From positions 185,804-249,803 of the forward strand of contig NZ_JACAQA010000010.1 in NCBI RefSeq assembly GCF_013385425.1: a stretch of DNA of 64,000 nucleotides. Reading direction: 5' to 3'. How positions within the stretch are numbered: the stretch's first letter is position 1; each line of letters starts with the position of its first letter. Under the pieces are notes generated by a model, which saw only the letters and a program-made list of their open reading frames with translations, made no database searches and was not told where the DNA came from. Shown here piece after piece: positions 43,684 to 52,632 of this stretch. The translations under genes were made by a program, and so were the position numbers. This stretch comes from Pseudomonas gingeri (GTDB lineage: Bacteria; Pseudomonadota; Gammaproteobacteria; Pseudomonadales; Pseudomonadaceae).

Positions 43684-44619
43684 ATGTCAGTCACGTTGCG
43701 CCATATAGAAGTGTTCAGGGCCGTGATGACCAGCGGCAGCGTGACGGAGGCCGCGGCCATGTTGCATACCTCCCAACCGACGGTCAGTCGCGAACTGGCG
43801 CGTTTTGAGCAACTGACTCAACTCAAACTGTTTGATCGCGTGCGCGGCCGCCTGCGACCGACGGCACAGGCCCTCTCGCTGTTCGAGGAGGTGCAACGGG
43901 CCTACTTCGGTTTGGGGCGGATTCTCAATACAGCGGCGTCATTGCGCGAGTTCGAGCAGGGCCAGCTATCGATTGCCTGCCTGCCGGTGTTCTCGCAATC
44001 CTTGCTGCCCAAGGCGTGCCAGCGTTTCGTTACGCAGTTCCCCAAAGCGAGCATGAGCATCACGCAGCAGGAATCACCGTTGCTGGAGGAGTGGCTGTCG
44101 GCGCAGCGCTACGACCTGGGGCTGACCGAAGTGGCGAATGCGCCGCCGGGGACAGAGCTGTCCCCCTTGATGACGGTGGATGAAGTCTGCGTCTTACCGA
44201 CTGGCCATCCGCTTTTGGAAAAATCGGTTCTGGCACCTGAAGACTTTGCCTTGAAACCCTTTATCAGCTTGTCCAGCCTCGATAGCTACCGGCAACAGAT
44301 AGACGAAATTTTCCGACAAGCCCAGGTCGAGCGACACAGGGTGCTGGAGACCCACAGTGCCGCTTCGGTCTGCGCCATGGTTCGCGAGCGTGTCGGCCTG
44401 GCCATCGTCAACCCGCTGACAGCCTTGGACTTCGTCGGGCAAGGCCTGGAGATCCGCCCCTTCACCGTTTCGATCCCCTTTACCGTCAGCCTGATCAAAC
44501 CTTTGCACCGCCCGGCTTCCAGGCTGGTCAGCCTGTTTGAGGAAGCCTTGCGGGAAGAGGCTGCGGTAATTGAAGCCCGATTGGCGGCGATCAGTGCTCA
44601 TTCAAGGGTGAACTTGTAG
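43684..44619 (+). CDS. lysR: LysR, activator of lysA
   Basis: 311 aa from ATG 43684 (MSVTLRHIEVFRAVMTSGSVTEAA). It is very close to E. coli LysR in many stretches: LHTSQPTVSRELARFEQ, LACLPVFSQS-like IACLPVFSQSLLP, QESPLLEEWLSAQRYDLGLTE, ETHSAASVCAMVRE and IPFTVSLIKPLHRP. In E. coli it activates lysA when lysine is scarce, with DAP as co-inducer. The divergent lysA here supports the same role. Confidence 0.93.
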   Translation: MSVTLRHIEVFRAVMTSGSVTEAAAMLHTSQPTVSRELARFEQLTQLKLFDRVRGRLRPTAQALSLFEEVQRAYFGLGRILNTAASLREFEQGQLSIACLPVFSQSLLPKACQRFVTQFPKASMSITQQESPLLEEWLSAQRYDLGLTEVANAPPGTELSPLMTVDEVCVLPTGHPLLEKSVLAPEDFALKPFISLSSLDSYRQQIDEIFRQAQVERHRVLETHSAASVCAMVRERVGLAIVNPLTALDFVGQGLEIRPFTVSIPFTVSLIKPLHRPASRLVSLFEEALREEAAVIEARLAAISAHSRVNL

Positions 44620-44629
44620 ACTCCAGGCA

Positions 44630-45061
44630 TTAGAGATGAAAAGCCTGCCGGCCAACCAGCAACCATTTGCCATGCTGCTTCTGCCAGACCTGGAAGTTCT
44701 CGATCTCAGTGGGAATCAACTCGCTGCCCTTGATCGCCTGTCCCGAAAAGTGATGGCGGACGAACGCCACGTCACCTGACAGGGTGATGGTCTGGTTCTG
44801 CATCTCCAGCGTCTTGAACGCGCTTTTCCCTGTTTCGATATCGCCGATAAAGTCCTTCTTGCCCTGCACCTTCCCGCTGGAATGCCCGTAGGTCAGGTTC
44901 TCGGAGGTCAGGGCTTTCAACTCAGGGATATCCCTGGTCAACATGGCCTGGGTCAGGTGATCCACTGCGGCGGCAACCTCCTTCTCTCCCGTCGAAGGGG
45001 CTGCGGCTACGTAGCCACTGAAGAGGCACAGGAAACCAATAAGCAGCTTGATTCTTGTCAT
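44630..45061 (-). CDS. Exported SnoaL/NTF2-like protein
   Basis: 143 aa from ATG 45061. A signal peptide (MTRIKLLIGFLCLFSGYVAAA) precedes an NTF2-fold domain of the DUF4440/SnoaL type (VDHLTQAMLTRDIPELKALTSENLTYGHSSGKVQGKKDFI ... HGKWLLVGRQ). The GHSSG and VRHHFSG segments line the pocket in this family. Function unknown. It is convergent with lysR, with 10 bp between the stops. Confidence 0.85.
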   Translation of the reverse strand: MTRIKLLIGFLCLFSGYVAAAPSTGEKEVAAAVDHLTQAMLTRDIPELKALTSENLTYGHSSGKVQGKKDFIGDIETGKSAFKTLEMQNQTITLSGDVAFVRHHFSGQAIKGSELIPTEIENFQVWQKQHGKWLLVGRQAFHL

Positions 45062-45261
45062 GGGGTATTTCCTTGTTGTTATGGGCACGGGGGACGGTTT
45101 TCGCTACCGACGATATCGTCAGTCATCGTACAACACAACAGGCTTTTGCCGGGCAGACCGACGGACGAAGTGCTTGATGAATCCACCGCTCCGGCCTAGC
45201 TTCGTGACACGTGCCGTTGAACGCCTGGCCGTACCGCCAACCTACGCAAAAGGATTAACCC

Positions 45262-45654
45262 ATGCCTTTAGTCAGAATCGATGTGGCCGCCGACACCGCT
45301 CCTGAAACCATTGCCACCATCAGCGATGTGGTTTACCTGGCCATGGTCCATACCGCCAATGTGCCTGAACACGACAAGTTTCAGATCATCAACCGCCATG
45401 CCAGGGATGAGTTGGTCTATCCCGCTGACGGTTATCTCGGTATTACCTATACACCGAACATCGTGTTTATCCAGGTGACCTGGAATGCCGGACGAACGGT
45501 TGCGGTCAAGAAGGCGTTCTACAGGGCGATCGCCGAGGGGATTCATACCCGGACCGGGCTGCGTAAAGAGGACGTGTGGATCAACCTGATCGATGTAAAA
45601 CGCGAGGACTGGTCGTTCGGCAACGGCGAGATGCAGTACGCGCCAACGGAATGA
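45262..45654 (+). CDS. Tautomerase-family protein
   Basis: 130 aa. After removal of Met the N-terminal Pro2 (MPLVRIDV) would be the catalytic base of the 4-oxalocrotonate tautomerase superfamily. The length indicates a fused-domain member, as in cis-CaaD/MSAD-like or uncharacterised tautomerases. The C-terminal half has RTGLRKEDVWINLIDVKREDWSFGNG. Substrate unknown. AAAAGGA precedes the ATG. Confidence 0.9.
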   Translation: MPLVRIDVAADTAPETIATISDVVYLAMVHTANVPEHDKFQIINRHARDELVYPADGYLGITYTPNIVFIQVTWNAGRTVAVKKAFYRAIAEGIHTRTGLRKEDVWINLIDVKREDWSFGNGEMQYAPTE

Positions 45655-45805
45655 GATGACATTTTAAATATTGGGGTGGCGCGCTCAATACGACGCCCCA
45701 TTGACGGCTACACTACAAGGCAAGGCCGCCTATCATTCGTTCAGTTGATAGTAACCATCAAGGAATGCAAGTTCAGTTTTTCTGTCAAAGGAGGAGGATA
45801 GCGTC

Positions 45806-45841
45806 ATGCCGAACCGACTTCAGAAGGAAAACGCGCGATGA
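45806..45841 (+). CDS. Possible 11-aa leader peptide coupled to the next gene
   Basis: A very strong ribosome-binding site (AAGGAGGAGG, from 45788) precedes ATG 45806 by a few bases. The frame encodes MPNRLQKENAR and stops with a TGA that overlaps the next gene's start as ATGA (45838-45841). The arrangement would couple translation. It may instead be chance; the downstream gene has its own AAGGA. Confidence 0.3.
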   Translation: MPNRLQKENAR

Positions 45842-46509
45842 GAATTTCTACCTTGCTGGCTCTTGTCGCCGTATTGACCGGCGGCTTCGTCGCTACCGTC
45901 CCAGCCTACGCGGCGGACGATCAATCCTGCCATTTCCTGCCGGTGGCCGACAGTGCCGCCAGCCTCAAGCACGCCCAATCGGTGGGGGTGCTTTACAGTG
46001 AAAACACCGTCAGCACCCTCCAGTACCTTGAGCGCTACCATAGCGTTGCGCTGAGCGGTGCGAAGAATGCGGCACTGGACCCACGCATCAGCGACGCCTT
46101 CGTCAACAGCTCAGATCCGAAGCTGGCCATCGACTGGCTCATGGGCTCGCTGCAGAAACAGTTCAGCTCGGTGACCGTCTACGACAACCTCGACGCGCTG
46201 GTAAAGGCCCGTCCTGACGTGGTGGTGATGCTCGACACCTACAGCCGTCTGGTGACCAAGCGCAACAGCCAGTTCGAAGCGCGTTTCGTCGCCACGTTCT
46301 ACGACTCGAACCTGCAGTACATCGGCAAGGCCGAAGGCTTCGGTGGCAAGGAACTGCCTTCGGTCTGGGTCCATGGCAAGGCCGCGCCGGAGATTGCCGC
46401 GCAAATCAACCAGCAACGCGATTTGCAGGTCAATGCCCTGAAGCAATTCGATGCCTCGCTCAAAGCCTTGGTGACCACCGGTGAAACCGATCGGGTCGCC
46501 ACCAACTGA
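45838..46509 (+). CDS. Periplasmic protein of unknown function
   Basis: 223 aa. A signal peptide (MRISTLLALVAVLTGGFVATVPAYA, cut after AYA) is followed by a globular domain containing DWLMGSLQKQFSSVTVYDNLDALVKARPDVVVMLDTYSRLV and FVATFYDSNLQYIGKAEGFGGKELPSVW. It ends in a helical tail with Gln/Asn repeats. The fold recalls lipoprotein-like domains that form alpha/beta sandwiches with 'd.vl..d', but I do not recognise the family. It is monocistronic and followed by a strong terminator. Confidence 0.7.
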   Translation: MRISTLLALVAVLTGGFVATVPAYAADDQSCHFLPVADSAASLKHAQSVGVLYSENTVSTLQYLERYHSVALSGAKNAALDPRISDAFVNSSDPKLAIDWLMGSLQKQFSSVTVYDNLDALVKARPDVVVMLDTYSRLVTKRNSQFEARFVATFYDSNLQYIGKAEGFGGKELPSVWVHGKAAPEIAAQINQQRDLQVNALKQFDASLKALVTTGETDRVATN

Positions 46510-46522
46510 TTCCATACATCGC

Positions 46523-46553
46523 CAGGGGAAGCCACGCTTCCCCTGCTATTTTC
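46523..46553 (+). terminator. Rho-independent terminator
   Basis: CAGGGGAAGC-CAC-GCTTCCCCTG, a perfect 10-bp stem at 46523-46545, followed by CTATTTTC. It ends the transcript of the periplasmic protein gene. Confidence 0.88.
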
Positions 46554-46866
46554 TACTCGCCAGCAATCAATATCCCGCCACTATTGGCGTCAATACAAGT
46601 GCCTTCGAACACGACACGATTAAACATTAAGATTCGCATTTAAGAACATAAGCAATATGCAGACGAAACAAATTTTCAATCGCCCTGATTATTTAAATAG
46701 CCTGTGTATCCCCTTCAACTTTTGAGTATGCTTTATCCCTTGAACTCGTCTGTTTCAAGGCGAACGCCAATGATTGCCAATGACCTCAGAACCCACACCT
46801 GGTTAGTCGACTAGCCTGGTGCGCCGCGGGCTGAGAGTCATTTGCAAATAAGGGAAGAAGTTTCTA
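46554..46866. other. 313-bp upstream region of the CDF transporter gene
   Basis: AT-rich in its first 170 bp. I find no gene and no clear Fur, MntR or riboswitch signature. AGGGAAGAAG about 10 bp before ATG 46867 is the ribosome-binding site. Confidence 0.4.
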
Positions 46867-47823
46867 ATGAACGATGAACAGTTCTCCGACGAACACGAGG
46901 ACGAACGCTACAGTCCTGCCGAACGTGCGGCAGCGGCGTCCCGTTGTACCTGGGTCAGTGTCGGGGTCAACCTGGCGTTGTCCTGCATTCAGATCATCGT
47001 CGGTATCCTGTCGAAATCCCAAGGCCTGATCGCCGACGGTATTCATTCCCTGTCGGATTTGATTGCCGACTTTGTGGTGTTGTTCGCCGGCCATAAAAGC
47101 AAGCAGGACGCCGACGAAGGCCATCCCTATGGGCACCTGCGCTTTGAAACCGCCGCCTCGATGATCCTCGGGCTCCTGCTGCTGGCCGTGGGCATCGGCA
47201 TGATCGGTTCGGCCGTGCTCAAGCTGCAAACCCCGGAATCCATCCAGAAAGTACACATCACCGCGCTATGGGTGGCGGGCGCCGCGCTGGTGACCAAGGA
47301 ACTGCTGTTTCGCTACATGCTCGCCGTGGCGAAGAAGGTGAAGTCTAGCCTGTTGATTGCCAATGCCTGGCATGCACGCTCGGATGCGGCCTCGTCGCTG
47401 GTGGTCGGTGTCGGGATTGTCGGCAATCTGGCGGGCTATCCGATTCTTGATCCGATTGCCGCACTGGTGGTCGGCGGCATGATTGCCAGGATGGGCTGGT
47501 CGTTCGGCTGGAACGCCTTGAACGACCTGATGGACAGCGCCGCCGATGAAGAAGAGGTGGCGTCCATCCGCACTACGCTCCTGGAAACCCCCGGCATCAA
47601 GGGTGTGCACGATGTACGCACACGCAAGATGGGCGACATGCTCGCGGTCGATGCACATATCGAAGTCGAGGCTTCTATTTCCGTTGAAGAAGGGCATGCG
47701 ATTGCCGTGGCCGCGCGTGAAAATGTCATGCTGCGCCATCGGGTCCTGAACCTGATGACGCACATTGACCCCTGGCATCGGCCGGACCTGGACCATCTCG
47801 ACCCGTCCAGATCCGGAGCCTGA
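46867..47823 (+). CDS. Cation diffusion facilitator (metal efflux)
   Basis: 318 aa. A short acidic cytoplasmic N-terminus is followed by six helices and a C-terminal cytoplasmic metal-binding domain. The transport-site motifs are HSLSD (His60, Asp64) in helix 2 and HARSD in helix 5. The C-terminal domain has His in VHDVRT, AHIEVE and HIDPWH. CDF proteins export Zn, Fe, Mn or Co in exchange for protons; the metal cannot be fixed from these motifs. It is convergent with ddl, 24 bp between stops. Confidence 0.93.
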   Translation: MNDEQFSDEHEDERYSPAERAAAASRCTWVSVGVNLALSCIQIIVGILSKSQGLIADGIHSLSDLIADFVVLFAGHKSKQDADEGHPYGHLRFETAASMILGLLLLAVGIGMIGSAVLKLQTPESIQKVHITALWVAGAALVTKELLFRYMLAVAKKVKSSLLIANAWHARSDAASSLVVGVGIVGNLAGYPILDPIAALVVGGMIARMGWSFGWNALNDLMDSAADEEEVASIRTTLLETPGIKGVHDVRTRKMGDMLAVDAHIEVEASISVEEGHAIAVAARENVMLRHRVLNLMTHIDPWHRPDLDHLDPSRSGA

Positions 47824-47847
47824 AACCTGGGCTCTTCCACGGGCCTT

Positions 47848-48942
47848 TTAACGGCTGTTCTTCAGACTCCTGCGCGCCGCATGCCGCTCCAGCGCCAGTT
47901 CGATCAAGCGGCTTACCAGCTCGCTATAGCTCATCCCCGCCGCCTGCCAGAGCTTGGGGTACATGCTGATGCGGGTAAAGCCGGGCAACGAGTTGACCTC
48001 GTTGATCAGCACTTCGCCGCCAGTGGTAAGAAACACATCGACCCGCGCCAACCCGGCGCAGCCCAGCACCTGGAACGCCTCGATGGCCTGTGCGCGAATG
48101 CGCTCGCTGTCCTCTTCGCTGATCGCCGCCGGCACCACCACTTCGGCGGCCTGCTCATCAATGTATTTACTGTCGTAGGAGTAGAAGCCGCTGCGCACGA
48201 CGATCTCGCCGCAACCGCTGGCAATCGGTTGGTCGTTGCCGAGGATCGCGCATTCGATCTCCCGCCCGCTGACCGCCGATTCGATCAAGACCTTTTCGTC
48301 AAAGCTCAGCGCCAGGGCCAAGGCGGCCTGATACTCCTCGGCGGTCTCCACCTTGCTCACGCCCACCGACGAGCCCTGGTTCGCCGGTTTGATGAACAGT
48401 GGCAGGCCCAGCTTCGCCTGTGCGGCCTCGAAGCCGAGCCGCGCGGCGGTGGCCCGGTTCACGGTGATAAAGGGGGTCACCGCCAGCCCGGCATCGCGCA
48501 ACAGGCGCTTGCTCACGTCCTTGTCCATGCACACCGCCGAGCCGAGCACGTCGGAGCCGACAAAGGGCAGGTCGGTCATGCGCAGCAAGCCTTGCAGGCA
48601 ACCGTCTTCACCGAGGGTGCCGTGGACGATGGGGAAAATCACATCGACCTGCTCCAGCAGCGCCTGGCTGCTGGTGTCCACCAACTGCTGGCTGGACTTG
48701 CCGGGTACCACGGCCAGTTCGCGATTGGATTGGTTCAAGGCGATAAGCGCCGGGTTTTCGGCGTTGATCAGGTAGTTGGAGCTGTCGTTGAGGTGCCAGC
48801 GGCCCTGCTTGTCGATACCGATCAGGATCGGCTCGAAACGCTCGCGGTCCAGTGCATCGACCACATTGCGCGCCGATTGCAGCGACACCTCATGCTCCGC
48901 CCCCAACCCACCGAAAATAATCCCGACTCGCAACTTGCCCAT
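47848..48942 (-). CDS. ddlA: D-alanine--D-alanine ligase (DdlA type)
   Basis: 364 aa, the longer DdlA form; the division-cluster DdlB is about 320. An ATP-grasp enzyme joins two D-Ala for peptidoglycan. Seen are GGLGAEHEVSLQSARNV at the N-terminus, PIVHGTLGEDGCLQG, KPANQGSSVGVSKV, GREIECAILG and the Mg-site NEVNSLPGFT. It stands outside the division and cell wall cluster and is a second ligase if ddlB exists elsewhere in the genome. Confidence 0.94.
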   Translation of the reverse strand: MGKLRVGIIFGGLGAEHEVSLQSARNVVDALDRERFEPILIGIDKQGRWHLNDSSNYLINAENPALIALNQSNRELAVVPGKSSQQLVDTSSQALLEQVDVIFPIVHGTLGEDGCLQGLLRMTDLPFVGSDVLGSAVCMDKDVSKRLLRDAGLAVTPFITVNRATAARLGFEAAQAKLGLPLFIKPANQGSSVGVSKVETAEEYQAALALALSFDEKVLIESAVSGREIECAILGNDQPIASGCGEIVVRSGFYSYDSKYIDEQAAEVVVPAAISEEDSERIRAQAIEAFQVLGCAGLARVDVFLTTGGEVLINEVNSLPGFTRISMYPKLWQAAGMSYSELVSRLIELALERHAARRSLKNSR

Positions 48943-49060
48943 CTTCCGACCTCGTGTCCAAATCTGTGTTTCAGGGAGATTCCCTTTGTGCGCAGACTAT
49001 TCGCAAGGCGCTGGTTTGGCATCCCCTGATTTACGCTTTTTTTGAACACTACAGCACTCT

Positions 49061-49162
49061 AGGAGCCGGCTTGCTGGCGATTGCGGTGCAAGATGCAACG
49101 CGGTTGTCACTGGCAATTACGATGCACTACGCACCGCTGCCATCGCCAGCAAGCCGGTTCCT
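49061..49162. repeat. Pair of inverted REP elements
   Basis: GGAGCCGGCTTGCTGGCGAT (from 49062) and, 60 bp further on, its near-inverse ATCGCCAGCAAGCCGGTTCC (49142-49161) are arranged head to head, with one mismatch. This is the common Pseudomonas REP sequence, spread by REP-associated tyrosine transposases. It lies between ddlA and the next minus-strand gene. Confidence 0.9.
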
Positions 49163-49174
49163 ACAGAACTCGCA

Positions 49175-49627
49175 TCATTCGTTTCGCCAATGCACATTCA
49201 CCGTCTGGCCAGCCATACCATTGAGGACAACGCTCTGCCGGTCCTCGTGACCATTACGGCGGCTGACAACCTCATATTTGCCCTCGGGCAACTTGACGTA
49301 GACCATCGGTCCGACCTGAGTCAGCGACAACACCGACTCTCCGCCAGCCTTTTGGATCGTAATGTCCACATCGGGCAGGTACTCGCCCTTGGGTCCGACG
49401 GTCGAAACAATATGCAGGTTGTAACCACGGGTATGCAGCAATGCCTGGGTCTCATCCTCGCCGACCCCGCCCACCAGGTAAGACACGCCGTTCTGAGTCT
49501 GCGGCGATAGCTGTACCGCGTCCTGGTTGATCGGTTCACTGCCACCCACCGCCCAAGCGGTCGAGGACACGCCCAACAGCACAAGCCCGGACAAGGCACA
49601 GCCTAAAAGAACACGAATGGAGATCAT
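49175..49627 (-). CDS. Exported carboxypeptidase-regulatory-like domain protein
   Basis: 150 aa from ATG 49627. The signal peptide is MISIRVLLGCALSGLVLLGVSSTAWA. The mature part is a small beta-sandwich with the pattern of carboxypeptidase-regulatory-like or transthyretin-like domains (EYLPDVDITIQKAGGESVLSLTQVGPMVYVKLPEGKYEVVSRRNGHEDRQ). Role unknown, presumably periplasmic. Next to the REP pair. The upstream gap 49628-49873 shows no gene. Confidence 0.82.
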   Translation of the reverse strand: MISIRVLLGCALSGLVLLGVSSTAWAVGGSEPINQDAVQLSPQTQNGVSYLVGGVGEDETQALLHTRGYNLHIVSTVGPKGEYLPDVDITIQKAGGESVLSLTQVGPMVYVKLPEGKYEVVSRRNGHEDRQSVVLNGMAGQTVNVHWRNE

Positions 49628-49873
49628 GATGAACACTCCCTGGCTCCGATGGAGCCCGAGTCTCATCCTTCATGCGGGGCTGTCGCCCGATTTCGTTCGA
49701 CAGTCGGGTGCGGGTCTCTGGATGGCGAGCAAGCGGCGCGGATGAGCGGGGGTTAACTTCACTTCTCGCAACGACTGCACTTTAAAGTCTAGTGCCGACC
49801 GACGGCCCGCTTAGATCAATTTCAAGCCATGGCGGAGGCCGGATAGGACAACCGGTTTCCAGAAATACGGGGG

Positions 49874-49900
49874 AAAACGCCCGATGACTGGCATCGGGCG
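49874..49900 (-). terminator. Terminator of the DyP peroxidase gene
   Basis: CGCCCGATG-ACTGG-CATCGGGCG (49878-49900), a perfect 9-bp stem. On the minus strand it is followed by TTTTCCCCC, 22 bp past the stop of the gene at 49922-50791. Confidence 0.88.
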
Positions 49901-49921
49901 TGGGTCAGGCAGGGCAGCGGC

Positions 49922-50791
49922 TCAAGCGGCGTTCAGCACACTCAGGTCCAGGCGCCCTTCGCGCAACGGCGGGCACCAGTAATAGCCGCCGGTAATCGGC
50001 CGGCTGAAGCGATACAAGCCGTCGACGATGCCATCGTCCAGGCCGCTCATACGCCGCAGTTGCGCCTCGAAGGCTTCGAAAGAATGGCCGAATGCCAGGA
50101 ACATCAGGCCCGCACCCTGCTCGTTCGACCAGGGCATCGAGCGGCGCACCACGAAGGCCTCCGGGGCAAAGCTCTCCTGGGCGGTACGTTTGACGTGGGC
50201 GGACTCCGGTGCGTCGTCCAGCTCCTCATTGTCGCTCTTGCGCCGCCCCATGATGTTGTCCTGCTCATGAGCGGGCAGCGCGGCGAAACCATCCAGGTCA
50301 TGCTGCCACTGCTGGATCGCGGCAAAGCTGCCACCGTCCGCGGCGATCCCCGCCGCCACCGCGGCCTCGTCCACCGGGTTCTCGGTGCCGTCTTCATAAC
50401 CGGTCAGGTCGTGGCCGCTCTTGTGGCGGAAGGCCTCGGTCATCTGCACCAACTTCAGGGCCGGCGCCAGCGCCTGCTCCAGCGCACGACTGCGCAGCAG
50501 CAAATCGCCACGATCTTCACCCTGTAACCAGCACCACAGGGCATGCTGGGTCGACGGATTATCCACACCTACGCCGGTGATAACGGGAAAGGCCCGCAAC
50601 CCTTGGACATGGCCACCCAGCGCCTGCACCAACGACTCGCCAAAACCGACCACGGTATGCTTTACGTCCACCAGCCGGGTGAGATTGTCGAGTGCGGCCG
50701 GCAATGCTTCGGCGGATTCAAGGGCGAAAAACAGGTGGCGTGCCTGCAAGGGCACAGGCTTGGCAAGGATGCCGGGCTGGTAGTGACTCAT
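49922..50791 (-). CDS. Dye-decolourising (DyP-type) haem peroxidase, YfeX-like
   Basis: 289 aa. The signature GYEDGTENP places the catalytic Asp at 134. His199 in ESAHVKR is the expected proximal haem ligand, and Arg in VVRRSMPW the expected distal residue. The C-terminus contains FRPITGGYYW-type text (SRPITGGYYWCPP). Length fits class P/YfeX enzymes, which use H2O2 to oxidise porphyrinogens and dyes. No encapsulin neighbour or Tat signal, so it is cytoplasmic. Confidence 0.93.
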   Translation of the reverse strand: MSHYQPGILAKPVPLQARHLFFALESAEALPAALDNLTRLVDVKHTVVGFGESLVQALGGHVQGLRAFPVITGVGVDNPSTQHALWCWLQGEDRGDLLLRSRALEQALAPALKLVQMTEAFRHKSGHDLTGYEDGTENPVDEAAVAAGIAADGGSFAAIQQWQHDLDGFAALPAHEQDNIMGRRKSDNEELDDAPESAHVKRTAQESFAPEAFVVRRSMPWSNEQGAGLMFLAFGHSFEAFEAQLRRMSGLDDGIVDGLYRFSRPITGGYYWCPPLREGRLDLSVLNAA

Positions 50792-50865
50792 GGGAGCTCC
50801 TTTGGCAAAGCACGGAGTTTACCTTTGTTGCGCTCGCTACGCTTGCGACTGAAGCGACGGCGCCC

Positions 50866-52497
50866 TCAGAGCTTCTGTGTCATATAACGACCGCGCCCGG
50901 TTTTCTTGGCCTGGTACATGACCCGATCAGCGGCCAGCAGCAACGCATCGGCGGAACTCTCGCCGTTGCCCAGGGCGATACCGATCGAGACCCCCACCTG
51001 GCAAACCGTGCCGGCAATCAGAAAGGGCGTACTCAGCGCCGCGATGCATTTGGTGGCCACGGTACTCACGGTGTCTTCGGCATCGGTCCCGAGTTCGCTC
51101 AGCAGGATCACGAACTCATCACCGCCGATGCGCGCCAGGGTATCGCTCAGCCGCACCACCGCGCCAAAGCGCTTCGCCACCTGACGCAAGACCTCGTCAC
51201 CGGCCTCGTGCCCGAGGGTGTCATTGATTCGTTTGAAGCCATCAAGGTCCATGAACAACAAGCCGACCTGCGTGCCTTTGCGCTGGGCCTGGGCCAACAC
51301 CTGACGCAAGCGGCCAGAGAGGTGATGGCGGTTGGGCAAGCCTGTCAGGGTGTCGTGATGGGCGATCTTCTCGAGCTCCGCCTGCTTCTCGTTGAGCTTG
51401 AGCAACAGGCGATTGAACGCCGAGATCAAGTGACCGACTTCATCGTTACGCACCACCGGCAGGGGCGCATGGGGCAGTTCGTCTCGGGTCATGCAGTCCG
51501 CCTGGGCAGCGGCATGGAACAACGGACGAAAGAAAAAATACAGCACGATGGAACAGATAATGCCGAACAGAAAAATCGAGGCGATGGCCCCCCTGATCAG
51601 GAAACGCTGGGTTCGCTCAACGGTTGAAAAGGCCTCGTGGCCAGGCAGGCTGGCCACAATGAACCAACCCGTGCTGGGTACGGAGACCATGGCGCGGAGC
51701 TCTTCCTTGCCCTCGGCGTTGAGCGTGATCCCGGTACCGCGAAACCCCGCCATGGCCTGGTCCATCAGGGCATCGAGGCCCGGCCGCGATACCGGCTTGA
51801 AACCGATCCCCTGCGTGGAAGATTCGATCTGCAGGCGACTTTCCGGAAAAACCAGCTGGAACTCGCCCGTTGTCGTTCCCCCGCGGCTCTGCAGCAAGGA
51901 ATCAAGAAACCCGGGGGCGGCGAGCGACATCATGCCAACGATGACGCCCCGTACCTCGCCCTCTGCATTCATGATCGGCGCGGAGATCGGCAGCATCGGT
52001 TCCGCCTTCGACCGGCCCTCGATCGGCCGGCCGATAAAGGGCTTACCGGCCAACCCGGCCTGAACATAATCACGATCCGCATAATCGCTATCGGGCGAAG
52101 CTTCTTGATTGGGGTCGCCCGCCACCCGCTTGCCACGGGCGTCGACGATAAAGAGATCGGTCGAGATCAGGGCCTGGTAGGGAGATCGGTCCTTCAGCCA
52201 GCCGCGCAGTTGTTCAGGATGCGCCAACAAGTCGAGGGGCATGCTGGCCGCAAGGCGCTCGATCAAGAGCCTGCGCCGAACAATCTTGCTGTCGACATCG
52301 TGCGCGACATAAGTCGCCAACGCCAGTTGCTGGCCTTCCACGACGGCGCTCAGGTCCTCGCGCAGGAAGTGGGTCAATACGTAATAGCGCACGATAGCGC
52401 CAGACACGACAATGCACAGCGCCAACACCAGCAATCGGGTCAACACGCTGTTGTAGATTCGGGCGAAGGTCAAAACGGCATGATGTTTTTTTGACAT
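50866..52497 (-). CDS. Membrane diguanylate cyclase with periplasmic sensor
   Basis: 543 aa from ATG 52497 (MSKKHHAV). TM1 is near 15-35, a periplasmic dCache-like domain follows (SDYADRDYVQAGLAGKPFIGRPIEGRS), TM2 is near 300-322 and a HAMP segment leads into GGDEF (458-462, intact). The I-site R-L-S-D lies five residues before GGDEF, so feedback inhibition is likely. There is no EAL domain. The Cache motif resembles that of amino acid or small-ligand sensors. The 75-bp gap upstream of the DyP gene leaves room for a separate promoter. Confidence 0.93.
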   Translation of the reverse strand: MSKKHHAVLTFARIYNSVLTRLLVLALCIVVSGAIVRYYVLTHFLREDLSAVVEGQQLALATYVAHDVDSKIVRRRLLIERLAASMPLDLLAHPEQLRGWLKDRSPYQALISTDLFIVDARGKRVAGDPNQEASPDSDYADRDYVQAGLAGKPFIGRPIEGRSKAEPMLPISAPIMNAEGEVRGVIVGMMSLAAPGFLDSLLQSRGGTTTGEFQLVFPESRLQIESSTQGIGFKPVSRPGLDALMDQAMAGFRGTGITLNAEGKEELRAMVSVPSTGWFIVASLPGHEAFSTVERTQRFLIRGAIASIFLFGIICSIVLYFFFRPLFHAAAQADCMTRDELPHAPLPVVRNDEVGHLISAFNRLLLKLNEKQAELEKIAHHDTLTGLPNRHHLSGRLRQVLAQAQRKGTQVGLLFMDLDGFKRINDTLGHEAGDEVLRQVAKRFGAVVRLSDTLARIGGDEFVILLSELGTDAEDTVSTVATKCIAALSTPFLIAGTVCQVGVSIGIALGNGESSADALLLAADRVMYQAKKTGRGRYMTQKL

Positions 52498-52632
52498 TAT
52501 CGAAGTGTAACCGACGACATTACACTTTTCGCTATTTTCCCCAACGCTGCACGCACGCCATAGCAAAGCCTTGCGTAGGCAGAATCGCGCTTAGCCCATA
52601 TGCACTGAACATCACTTATCAGGAGCTGGACC

